11,557 nucleotides of DNA from Actinomycetes bacterium (GCA_021800645.1 JAJYYT010000030.1:1-11557), one strand, 5' to 3'. Shown: positions 1 through 6,169, numbered from the stretch's first letter. Made by a program: numbers and translations. Notes: a model not told the origin generated them from the sequence alone.

Positions 1-461
1 CCAACGCGACGGCCGGTCTCCTCCTGGTGCGCGCCGTCCTGCCGGTCATGCGGGAACGGGGCGGGGGCGCCATCGTCTTCATCTCGTCGGGCTCGGCGTC
101 GATCGGTGAGCACCGGCGGGTCGCCTACGGCGTGTCCAAGGCCGCGCTGGAGCAGCTCACCCGCCACGTGGCCACCCGCTACGGACGCGACGGGATCCGG
201 GCCAACGCGGTCAACCCCGATGCCGTGTTCGACGGCTCGAAGCTCTGGACCCAGGAAGTCCGTCGTGACCGGGCGGCAGTCCACGGGATCGCTGCGGAAG
301 ACCTCGAAGCCTTCTACGCGCAGCGCACCCTGCTGCGGGCGCAGGTGTCCGCAGAGGACGTCGCGCAGGCTGTCGCCTTCCTCCTGTCGGAGCAGAGCTG
401 CCGCACGACCGGGGCAGTGCTGCCGGTCGACGGCGGGGTGCCGGCAGCCTTCCCGCGCTGA
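1..461 (+). CDS. SDR-family NAD(P)-dependent oxidoreductase, 3' part (5' end outside window)
   Basis: This is the C-terminal part of a classical short-chain dehydrogenase/reductase, reading in the frame that begins at base 3 and ending with TGA at 459-461. The translated start (N-A-T-A-G) leads into the family helix ending in R-A-V-L-P-V-M. It is followed by the catalytic serine strand F-I-S-S-G-S and the Y-x3-K catalytic pair (Tyr codon 126-128, Lys codon 138-140). The N-A-V-N-P strand and the C-terminal D-V-A-x-A-V-A-F-L-L-S-E segment are present, and the protein ends with the usual V-D-G-G. The N-terminal Rossmann glycine motif is not in the window, so cofactor preference and substrate cannot be judged. 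An ATG at 48-50 is internal and not the true start. The family is clear; the specific reaction is unknown. Confidence 0.9.
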   Translation, partial: NATAGLLLVRAVLPVMRERGGGAIVFISSGSASIGEHRRVAYGVSKAALEQLTRHVATRYGRDGIRANAVNPDAVFDGSKLWTQEVRRDRAAVHGIAAEDLEAFYAQRTLLRAQVSAEDVAQAVAFLLSEQSCRTTGAVLPVDGGVPAAFPR

Positions 462-503
462 GCTGCCCGGACCCGCTTCCCGCGCTGAGCTGCCCGGACC
501 CGC
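450..503. repeat. 27-bp perfect tandem duplication over the SDR stop codon
   Basis: The 27-bp unit beginning TTCCCGCGCTGAGC occurs twice head to tail (450-476 and 477-503) without a mismatch. The first copy contains the last codons and TGA of the dehydrogenase, and the second repeats that stop. It looks like a recent slippage or unequal-crossover duplication with no effect on the protein. Confidence 0.9.
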
Positions 504-544
504 GCTGGACGGCAGCCTGGTTCGACTCAGCCGGTGCGCCGACC

Positions 545-570
545 CTGCTTGACCGTACCCGGTCAGGCAG
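545..570 (+). promoter_or_regulatory. Hairpin / inverted repeat directly upstream of the amino-acid dehydrogenase
   Basis: Bases 545-555 pair with 560-570 over 11 positions, one of them a G-U wobble, around a 4-base TACC loop. The element ends at the base before the first possible GTG start (571). It contains TTGACC (549-554), which resembles a -35 box, but no convincing -10 follows at the right distance. It could be an operator, a leader hairpin or a weak terminator for the upstream gene; there is no T-tract. Confidence 0.4.
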
Positions 571-1641
571 GTGTTCACTGTGACCATGGGCAATGCGGTC
601 GAAGGGGAAGTCAACGACACCCAGTCGGTACCCGGGGGGACGGAGCAGATCGTCGTTTGCTTGGACCGAGCGACGGGCACCCGGGCAGTGATCGCCCTCG
701 ACGACACCACCCTCGGGCCCGCGCTCGGCGGGGTGCGCTGGGTCGCCTATCCGAGCGAGGTCGCTGCGATCGGGGAGGTGCGGCGGCTGGCGAGAGGGAT
801 GACCCTCAAGAACGCCTGTGCCGCCATCCCCTACGGAGGCGGGAAGTCCGTCGTTCTGTTGGACGGTCATCGCGGCTCTCGCTGAGAGGTGATGCGCGGC
901 TTCGGTCGGTTCGTCGCGCGGTTGGGGGGGGCGTACGTCCCCGGCGTGGACATGGGCACCACGATCGAGGACCTCGCCGCCATCGGAGAGGTGGCGCCCG
1001 ATGTGAGCTGCGACCACGTCGACCCCTCCCCCTACACCGCGCTCGGCGTCATGGCGGCTTTCGAGGCTGCCGTTGCCGCCTCCGACATGGGAGACCTTGC
1101 GGGTTTGCAGGTGCTGGTCCAAGGCGCTGGACATGTCGGGAGCTCTCTCGCCCGTCAGCTCGCGGAGCGGTCCGTCCGGGTGATGATCGCCGATGTGGAC
1201 GCCGCACGTGCCGCGGCGATGGCCAAGGAGGTCGGAGGATCCGTGGTGCCCGTCGGAGCCGTCACTGCGACCCCGTGCGACGTCTTGGCACCGTGCGCGA
1301 CGGCACGCGTTGTCGATCAAGACAACGTCCAGACCCTCCCGTGTCGCGCGATCGTGGGCGCGGCCAACGACGTTCTCGCGCACCGAGAGCTGGATCGCCT
1401 CCTCGCCGCTCGCGGCGTCGTCTACGTGCCCGACTTCGTAGCGAACGCCGGTGGCGTGGTCCAGATCCACGCAATTCGCTCGGGGTGGGACGAGCCGACC
1501 ACGGAGCGTGAGGTACTGCGCATCGGCGAGCGCGTCCTCGAGCTGCTGCAGCGTGCACGCTCCGAGGGGAGAACCCCGCTCGAGGCTGCCGAAGCGCTCG
1601 CGTCCGAACGCATCGGGCGTGACGTTCGCCTCCCGAACTGA
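571..1641 (+). pseudogene. Leucine/valine-type amino-acid dehydrogenase interrupted by one in-frame UGA
   Basis: Read across one TGA (883-885), this is a 356-residue Glu/Leu/Phe/Val dehydrogenase, close to the usual length of leucine dehydrogenase. The family catalyses NAD-dependent oxidative deamination of branched-chain or aromatic amino acids to 2-oxo acids. The N-terminal part (residues 1-104) has T-T-L-G-P-A-L-G-G and the two active-site lysines, K80 in G-M-T-L-K-N and K92 in G-G-G-K-S. After the stop (codon 105) the same frame continues with R-G-F-G-R-F-V, the V-D-M-G-T-T-I-E-D-L segment, the dinucleotide motif Q-G-A-G-H-V-G, an acidic residue at the end of the next strand (I-A-D-V-D, which favours NAD) and G-A-A-N-D plus N-A-G-G-V. 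GTG 571 is the earliest start; GTG 580 has better spacing to AGGCAGG (565-571). There is no frameshift: a single UGA separates two well-conserved halves. It may be a nonsense mutation, a base error or a recoded codon. Confidence 0.8.
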
Positions 1642-1668
1642 GGACCGCCTCCATGCTCGAGCTCACCT

Positions 1669-1783
1669 CAGCTGACGGTCGTGCTGGCGCTCCGTGGGAT
1701 CTCCGTGCATGAGCGAGCCGCTCTTGTCGATCAGAGAGCTGGCAAAGCGCACCGGGGTCGCACCGTCGGCGCACCAGCTGACG
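1669..1783. repeat. 9-bp direct repeats flanking the MerR remnant
   Basis: CAGCTGACG occurs at 1669-1677 and again at 1775-1783, and CACC precedes both copies. The repeats bracket the regulator fragment at 1709-1771. Such short direct repeats are typical end points of deletion or insertion events. A chance match in GC-rich DNA is possible. Confidence 0.4.
1709..1771 (+). pseudogene. N-terminal remnant of a MerR-family regulator
   Basis: From ATG 1709 the translation reads M-S-E-P-L-L-S-I-R-E-L-A-K-R-T-G-V-A-P-S-A. This matches the start of the MerR winged-helix DNA-binding domain (family pattern: I-x-E-L-A-x-R-T-G-V-x-x-x-A-L-R-Y-Y-E). The match stops abruptly where the conserved L-R-Y-Y-E-x-x-G-L-L should follow; unrelated residues come next, and no wing, second helix or effector domain is found downstream. 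The frame happens to stay open into the S53 peptidase gene, so an automatic caller may fuse the two. The remnant is too short to bind DNA. I infer a gene lost by deletion, leaving its first 21 codons. Confidence 0.6.
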
Positions 1784-1811
1784 AACCGGACCCTGTCGTC
1801 TAGGACTGGGC

Positions 1812-1817
1812 TACCGT
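1812..1817 (+). promoter_or_regulatory. Possible -10 box of the S53 peptidase gene
   Basis: TACCGT in the context GCTACCGTT fits the actinobacterial TAnnnT -10 pattern, and the same 9-base string precedes the PRC/MgtE-N gene (9654-9662 region). It would give a leader of about 70 nt before TTG 1895. No clear -35 is seen. Confidence 0.3.
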
Positions 1818-1831
1818 TTGCAGCCGAGCGC

Positions 1832-1867
1832 GTGGAGCTGCGCGTGGAGCTGCGCGCGGAACTGCAC
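1832..1867 (+). repeat. 12-bp tandem repeat in the peptidase leader
   Basis: GTGGAGCTGCGC occurs twice exactly (1832-1843, 1844-1855) and is followed by a diverged third copy (1856-1867, GCGGAACTGCAC). It lies in the presumed untranslated leader just before the strong ribosome binding site. If translated from an upstream start it would give a V-E-L-R-type repeat, which does not resemble any part of an S53 protein. Confidence 0.6.
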
Positions 1868-1875
1868 GTGCCGCC

Positions 1876-1886
1876 AGGAGGGGAGG
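1876..1886 (+). promoter_or_regulatory. Strong ribosome binding site fixing a TTG start
   Basis: AGGAGGGGAGG lies 8 nt before TTG 1895. The TTG opens directly into a classical signal peptide, which decides for this start over the earlier in-frame GTG 1694 or ATG 1709. Confidence 0.8.
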
Positions 1887-1894
1887 TCCAAGCG

Positions 1895-3442
1895 TTGCGC
1901 AGTGCCGTCTTGGTGAGCCTGGTCTCCGTCGTCGCGTTGGGGGCGAGTCTGGCGGTCGCGGTGACGAAGGGGCCCGAGGGTCGGGCCGAGGGCGTCCGCT
2001 CCCAGCAGATGGAGTCCCAGCAGCTGGAGTCTCGCCGTTCGCCGGCAAGCCGCCTGCTCACGGAGTCGCAGTGCCGTGCCACACCGTCGATCCGACTCTC
2101 CTGTTATGACCCTGCGCAGATCCAGGCTGCGTACGACGAGGGGACACTCTTCGAAGAGGGTGTCGACGGGCGCGGCGTGACCATCGCCATCGTGGACTCG
2201 TTCGGGTCGCCGACGATCCGAAGAGACCTCGCCAGGTTCGACGCGCAGTTCCACCTCCCGGCCCCCCCGAGCCTCCGGATCATCCGACCAGCGGGTCCCG
2301 TTCCGCCCTACGACCCGGGGACAACAACAATGGTCGGGTGGGCGGGCGAGACCACCCTCGACGTGGAGTGGGCGCATGCGGCCGCACCCGGCGCGAGCCT
2401 CCTCGTGGTCGAGACGCCGGTCTCGGAGACCGAGGGGCCGGTCGGGTTCGCGCAGATCGTCGAGGCGGAGAACTTCGTGGTCGACCACCATCTCGGAGAC
2501 GTGATCAGCCAGAGCTTCGGCGCGAACGAGAATACGTTCTCTTCGGCAGCCGACCTGGAGTCGTTCCGGAGTGCGTTCGTCGCTGCGGCGGCGGCGGGCA
2601 TCACGGTCGTCGCATCGACGGGTGACACAGGGGTCAGCGACTACACCACAGCGACAGGCCACCACTACTCGACGACGCCGACGGTCACATGGCCGGCGAG
2701 CGACCCGCTCGTCACCGCGGTCGGCGGGACGCGGCTCAGCCTCGATGCCTCTGGTCGCAGGACGACGTCTGACCAGGTGTGGAACGACTCGTACAACCCG
2801 GCGGCCAACGACTTCGTCTTCGGGACATCGAGGCCCCATCCCGACGCGAGCGGCGGGGGGCTCTCGTCGATCTTCTCGAGACCCTCCTACCAGAGCGACG
2901 TGGCATCGGTCGTCGGCGATCACCGGGGCATCCCGGACATCTCGATGAGCGCCGCGTGCTCGGGCCTGGTCGACACCTACCAGAGCTTCGGGGGGCCCAC
3001 ACCGCCTGGCTGGTACTACGTGTGCGGCACCAGCGAGGCTGCGCCCCTCTTTGCCGGCGTGGTCGCTCTCGCGGACCAAGAGGCGGGTCGCGGCCTCGGA
3101 GCGATCAATCCGGCTCTCTACGCGATGCAGCGGGCTCACGAGCCAGGGATCGTGCCGGTGACCAAGGGCAACACGACCGTGTCGTTCGAGGTGAATGGCA
3201 CCCAGCACACCGTCACTGGCTACAGCGCGTCGGCGGGCTACAACCTCGCGTCAGGGCTGGGGACCGTCGACGTCGCGCGCTTCGTGCCCGAGCTGGTCCG
3301 CTGGGTCGGTCGCGTGGGCACCGACGTCGCCTACGGGTTCCTCGCGCCCCGCGCCACAGTTGAACCCCATCGCCTGGGCGGGTCTCAGCCTCTCGCCGGG
3401 GCGGGGCTCAGCTTCCTGTCGGGCGGTTTCCCCGGACGCTGA
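1895..3442 (+). CDS. Secreted S53 family (sedolisin-type) serine-carboxyl peptidase
   Basis: A 515-residue exported endopeptidase, usually active at acidic pH in this family. The start is TTG 1895. Residues 1 to about 23 form a signal peptide (basic M-R, then a run of V/L/A). The catalytic domain starts near residue 65 (S-C-Y-D-P-A-Q-I-Q-A-A-Y) and extends to about 470. The S53 catalytic set is visible: E152 and D156 in G-E-T-T-L-D-V-E-W, the oxyanion aspartate D244 in S-T-G-D-T-G, and the nucleophile S380 in C-G-T-S-E-A-A-P. The P-D-I-S segment and the C-terminal calcium-loop region with D459 (S-G-L-G-T-V-D) are also present. Most sedolisins carry a propeptide of roughly 170-200 residues; here only about 40 residues separate the signal peptide from the catalytic domain, so the Pro-kumamolisin activation domain is missing. 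The last 35 bp overlap the 3' end of the convergent selenoprotein gene. Confidence 0.88.
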   Translation: MRSAVLVSLVSVVALGASLAVAVTKGPEGRAEGVRSQQMESQQLESRRSPASRLLTESQCRATPSIRLSCYDPAQIQAAYDEGTLFEEGVDGRGVTIAIVDSFGSPTIRRDLARFDAQFHLPAPPSLRIIRPAGPVPPYDPGTTTMVGWAGETTLDVEWAHAAAPGASLLVVETPVSETEGPVGFAQIVEAENFVVDHHLGDVISQSFGANENTFSSAADLESFRSAFVAAAAAGITVVASTGDTGVSDYTTATGHHYSTTPTVTWPASDPLVTAVGGTRLSLDASGRRTTSDQVWNDSYNPAANDFVFGTSRPHPDASGGGLSSIFSRPSYQSDVASVVGDHRGIPDISMSAACSGLVDTYQSFGGPTPPGWYYVCGTSEAAPLFAGVVALADQEAGRGLGAINPALYAMQRAHEPGIVPVTKGNTTVSFEVNGTQHTVTGYSASAGYNLASGLGTVDVARFVPELVRWVGRVGTDVAYGFLAPRATVEPHRLGGSQPLAGAGLSFLSGGFPGR

Positions 3443-5018
3443 GCTGCTCGCCGATCCGGTCCGGATCGGTCTGCCAGTGCCAGTCGCCCGTCGGCGTGGC
3501 CTCCTCGAGCGGGGCGTCGGGACCGAGCAGCTCGCGCACGGCCGCCTCCAGCTCGCGTGGGGTCGACGCGCCGATCGCCGTCACGGTCCCGTCGGCGTCC
3601 ACGAAGATGTTCGTCGGCACCCCTCGGATGCCGAGCCGCTCCACCAGCTCTCCGGCCTCGTCCACGAGGACGGTTCCTTCGACGCCCCAGAGCTTGCAGA
3701 ATGTCCGCGCTTCGGCGAACGCGCCCGTCCCCTCCCAGACGTCGACCAAGATGATCTCCAGACCAGACCGGCCTGCACGGCGACGCAGGTCCTCGATGAC
3801 CGGCGCCTCCGCGTTGCAAGGGCCTCACCAGCTGGCGAAGACGTTGACGACGTACTTGCGGCCCGCCCATTCGCCCAGGTCGCGCAGCTGCTCGGTCCAC
3901 AGGTCCGGGAGGGACACAGAGGGCATCTTCTTGCCCACCATCGGATGGCGCTCGGCCGCGACCGGGGTCGTCGGAGGCCCGTCCAGCAGGTCCTCGGCGA
4001 CGGTGATCGTGCCGGAACCGGCGTTGGCGACAAGGAGCCTCCCGGGATGCAGCGGGTCTTCGCACACGCCGCCGGGGGCGGCGCCCACCGGGATGCGGGA
4101 CCATTCGGTGCCGTCGAGCCCCATCACGCTCACGGTGCCGTCCCCCCGGTTGCCGACGTAGAGGCGGTCGCCGCGAGATCCCATCGAGAGGCCGACCGGG
4201 GCGTTGGGGACCGCCATCTCCGCCGCCTTCTCGATCGTGCGGCCGTCGATCCGGGTGATGGTGCTCGCCAGCGAGTCGGCGATGAACACGTCGCCGCTCT
4301 CCTGGTGGACGGCGATCGCGCACGGTCCTGCAAGGAGCGGCAGACGCGCAGTGACCTCGAGCGACCCGGCATCGACGATGCTCACGGAGGAGGCGATGAA
4401 GTTCACGCAGTAGACACGCCGCGCTCGCGGGTCGACGGCGACGGCTCCTGCGCCGAGCTCTGCGTCGACCACGCCGATCCGTTCGAGTCGGTCGAGGTCG
4501 ACGACGCTCATCGTGGAGCCTGCCGCGTCGCCCGCGTAGAGGCGGCGTCCCTCCTCGTCGACGCAGAGGCCGGCTGGGTAGCTGCCAACGCCGATCGTGG
4601 CCACCACCTTGGCTGCGGCCGCGTCGATCACCGACAACTGATCGGACCTGGCGTCGGCGGTGAACACGCGTCCGGTTCGCTCGTCCACGACGATGTCGAT
4701 GGGTTCGCCGCCCACCGGGATGGTCTCGATCACGCGCAGCCGGTCGGGGTCGACCACGGCCACAGAGTTCGACCTCGAGCACGCGACGTAGATCCGTCCG
4801 GTCGCGCCGTGGACGACGACGCCCTCGGGGTCGAGCCCGACCTCCACCTCTCCGAGGATCCGGTATCCCCGCCCTTCGCCCGCCCCGTCCACGCGGCAAC
4901 TCGGGCCGCTCTCGATGACGGCGGGCTCGCCGCTCGTTGCGGTCTCGGAGCGCGCGTCGAGGTCATCGAGCGCAGCTGAGAGCCCGTCTTCCAGCGGTCC
5001 CTCCCGAAGGGCGGTCAT
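3408..5018 (-). CDS. Selenoprotein: YVTN beta-propeller fused to TlpA/thioredoxin-like domain with W-Sec-G-P-C active site
   Basis: A 536-residue protein if the UGA at 3827-3825 (codon 398) is read as selenocysteine. The start is ATG 5018, 6 nt after GAGGAG. No signal peptide is seen, so it is probably cytoplasmic. Residues about 50-350 hold seven YVTN-type blades (turns P-E-G-V-V-V-H, P-I-D-I-V-V-D, P-A-G-L-C-V-D, A-G-A-V-A-V-D, P-C-A-I-A-V-H, P-V-G-L-S-M-G, P-G-G-V-C-E-D). Residues about 362-500 form a TlpA-like thioredoxin fold: N-V-F-A-S-W-U-G-P-C-N-A-E-A-P with U398 and C401, then I-I-L-V-D-V and the cis-proline P468 in G-V-P-T-N-I-F-V-D. The UGA falls exactly on the attacking cysteine, and both sides stay in frame with full conservation. 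A tRNA-Sec gene lies 260 bp upstream in divergent orientation. I infer a thiol/selenol reductase or peroxidase; the propeller may bind a partner. NHLRC2-type proteins combine the same folds in the opposite order. A simple split pseudogene is much less likely. Confidence 0.88.
3776..3813 (-). promoter_or_regulatory. Candidate bacterial SECIS hairpin
   Basis: In the mRNA sense this hairpin begins 12 nt after the UGA. The 5' arm (3813-3798) and 3' arm (3791-3776) pair at 14 of 16 positions (two G-U wobbles counted as pairs; mismatches A-G and C-U), around a 6-nt loop AUCGAG. The apical loop lies 27 nt after the UGA, within the usual spacing for bacterial SECIS elements inside the coding region. 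The loop itself does not start with G, as many bacterial SECIS loops do; GGUC forms the last pairs of the 5' arm. It would be bound by SelB. Confidence 0.55.
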
Positions 5019-5024
5019 CCAGTG

Positions 5025-5030
5025 CTCCTC
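5025..5030 (-). promoter_or_regulatory. Ribosome binding site of the selenoprotein gene
   Basis: GAGGAG on the minus strand stands 6 nt before ATG 5018. It selects this start over the frame's upstream extension to 5180, which has no ribosome binding site and no recognisable domain. The bases between here and the tRNA gene (5031-5277) hold no gene I can support. Confidence 0.75.
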
Positions 5031-5264
5031 TATGATCGGCGTTCGTCGTACCCCGACGGTTGTGGGACGGAACCGCCGCGTGCTGTGCATCCGGTGAGGC
5101 GATGCGGACACGAACCATTGCAATCCCACTGCACCGCGCGCAAGCTGGCTGCTCACGCCGTCGGTTCGAGCACCGAGCACGCGAGCATCCGAGAGCCTCG
5201 TCCGGCGGGAGGGCGACGTTGGGGCGCCGCCGTGGCCCTGGTGCGGACGGCGGCGCGGCGCCTC

Positions 5265-5270
5265 TACGCT
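5265..5270 (+). promoter_or_regulatory. Possible -10 box of the tRNA-Sec gene
   Basis: TACGCT fits TAnnnT and ends 7 nt before 5278, the first base of the mature tRNA. Transcription would then start at G1, as is known for vertebrate tRNA-Sec. No good -35 is visible. Confidence 0.35.
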
Positions 5271-5277
5271 CCGGCAC

Positions 5278-5370
5278 GGAGGTGTCCAGGCACCTGGTGG
5301 GCCTCCCCGCCTTCAAAGCGGGTGGGGCGGGTGAACCCCGCCCGGCGGGTTCGATTCCCGTCCACCTCCG
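5278..5370 (+). tRNA. selC: tRNA-Sec (anticodon UCA)
   Basis: A 93-nt selenocysteine tRNA without an encoded CCA. The acceptor strands are 5278-5285 and 5362-5369: seven pairs plus a terminal T-C mismatch, giving the eight-position stem typical of bacterial tRNA-Sec. G5370 is the discriminator. The anticodon stem (5306-5310 with 5318-5322) is a perfect 5 bp around the loop CTTCAAA, with anticodon TCA at 5313-5315. The long variable arm is a perfect 7-bp stem (5325-5331 with 5337-5343, loop TGAAC). The T arm is 5345-5349 with 5357-5361 around TTCGATT. The D arm (about 5288-5304) is extended. The tRNA is charged with serine, converted to Sec by SelA and delivered by SelB; none of these genes, nor selD, is in the window. 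It lies divergent to the gene whose UGA it would read. Confidence 0.94.
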
Positions 5371-5427
5371 CGATCGGGTCCGCGGCGCGCGCCACGGCCG
5401 GGACGTGTGACCGTTGCGCAGTGCACA

Positions 5428-5433
5428 TAGAGT
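5428..5433 (+). promoter_or_regulatory. Possible -10 box ahead of the zinc-ribbon gene
   Basis: TAGAGT fits TAnnnT, with TGTGAC (5406-5411) 16 nt upstream as a weak -35. It would start a transcript about 80 nt before the small zinc-ribbon gene. This is pattern-based only. Confidence 0.25.
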
Positions 5434-5521
5434 GGCGACCTGCAAGATCGGTCGGGCCGGATCCGGTCCCCTCGGGGCGCCACCAGGACTGGACGACGCG
5501 ACAGGACGGCAAGGAGCGAAA

Positions 5522-5680
5522 TTGACCTTCCAGCTGGGGTCGGAGTCACCCGCCATCTGGCGTTGCGGTGCATGTGGGGCTCTCGTCCACCCGGCGGACG
5601 AGGAAGCGCCGGCGGCCTGGTGCCTTCGGTGCCGCCGAATGGTGCCGGCCGTCCGCGACGGTGAGCGGCGCCCGGCCTGA
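5522..5680 (+). CDS. Small CxxC-CxxC zinc-ribbon protein
   Basis: A 52-residue protein starting at TTG 5522, set by AAGGAG (5511-5516) five nt upstream. It carries C15-x2-C18 and C34-x2-C37 in R-C-G-A-C-G-A-L-V and W-C-L-R-C-R-R-M, the two knuckles of a rubredoxin- or ribbon-like zinc site, with a short acidic linker between. No other domain, signal peptide or membrane segment is present. The function is not recognised; such ribbons bind zinc or iron and act in nucleic-acid binding, as redox partners, or only structurally. It lies between tRNA-Sec and the AhpD-like gene on the same strand, with 67 bp to the latter, so the two are probably cotranscribed. Longer in-frame readings from 5414 lack a ribosome binding site. 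Confidence 0.7.
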   Translation: MTFQLGSESPAIWRCGACGALVHPADEEAPAAWCLRCRRMVPAVRDGERRPA

Positions 5681-5747
5681 CGAGGCACCCCTCTGCATCG
5701 GGCACCGCGCTCGAGCGGACGAGCCGGCATCCTTGAAGGGAGCACGC

Positions 5748-6131
5748 ATGTCCCACTACCACGACATCCAATCCGAGCTTCGCGACCAGTACGCAAGGGT
5801 GCGCGAGGCGGTGCCCGACGTGGTGTCCGGCTACGCCGCCCTCCACCGTGGCGCGATGGCGGAGGGCGCGCTGTCAGCGAAGACCAAGGAGCTCGTCGCG
5901 CTCGCCATCGCGGTCACCCGCGAATGCGACGGGTGCATCGCCTCTCACGCCCGCGGCGCGGCGCGGCGGGGCGCGACGTTTCAGGAGGTGGCTGAGACCG
6001 TCGGAGTCTGCATCCTGATGAATGGGGGCCCAGGCACGGTCTTCGGTCCCCGGGCTCTCGCCGCCTACGAGGAGTTCGCGGGCGCGCAGGCGCCCAAGGG
6101 CGCGCCCGCACCCAAGGACGCGCCGGCGTGA
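5748..6131 (+). CDS. AhpD-like / carboxymuconolactone decarboxylase family protein
   Basis: A 127-residue protein starting at ATG 5748, with GAAGGGAG (5735-5742) five nt upstream. It is a single CMD/AhpD helical domain: the family signature runs from K-E-L-V-A-L-A-I-A-V through E-C-D-G-C-I-A-S-H, giving a C60-x2-C63-x3-H67 redox site as in AhpD alkylhydroperoxidases. It continues with A-R-R-G-A-T-x-x-E-V-A-E-T and a glycine-rich N-G-G-P helix. The last about 18 residues are a proline/alanine/lysine-rich tail (repeated A-P-K) beyond the usual end. Members with CxxC and His usually reduce peroxides or pass electrons between thiols, rather than decarboxylate. Its position next to a selenoprotein thioredoxin fits a peroxide-defence or thiol-relay role; that link is inferred. 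Confidence 0.85.
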   Translation: MSHYHDIQSELRDQYARVREAVPDVVSGYAALHRGAMAEGALSAKTKELVALAIAVTRECDGCIASHARGAARRGATFQEVAETVGVCILMNGGPGTVFGPRALAAYEEFAGAQAPKGAPAPKDAPA

Positions 6132-6169
6132 ACCGAGCGCGCAACGCCGCTGTGCGGCGTGGCGGCCGC

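Noticed and set aside
889..1641. Stand-alone dehydrogenase gene starting at GTG 889
   Set aside because: It would lack the catalytic lysine domain; it is better read as the second half of the interrupted gene, though reinitiation cannot be ruled out.
1694..1894. Extension of the peptidase to GTG 1694
   Set aside because: It would place a MerR fragment and a 12-bp repeat before the signal peptide; TTG 1895 has a near-ideal ribosome binding site and leads straight into the signal peptide.
3408..3749. Separate 113-residue thioredoxin-like gene on the minus strand
   Set aside because: It lacks the active-site half of the fold and has no ribosome binding site; it is the continuation of the selenoprotein after the recoded UGA.
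3195..4979. 594-residue plus-strand open frame opposite the selenoprotein gene
   Set aside because: It has no domain similarity and an antisense-shadow composition; the minus-strand propeller repeats are unmistakable.
5060..5410. Plus-strand open frames running through the tRNA-Sec gene
   Set aside because: They have no recognisable domain or ribosome binding site and their composition follows GC-rich shadow coding; the tRNA structure explains the sequence.
5741..6131. AhpD-like protein as a second selenoprotein
   Set aside because: Both cysteines of its CxxC are encoded by normal Cys codons and there is no in-frame UGA.
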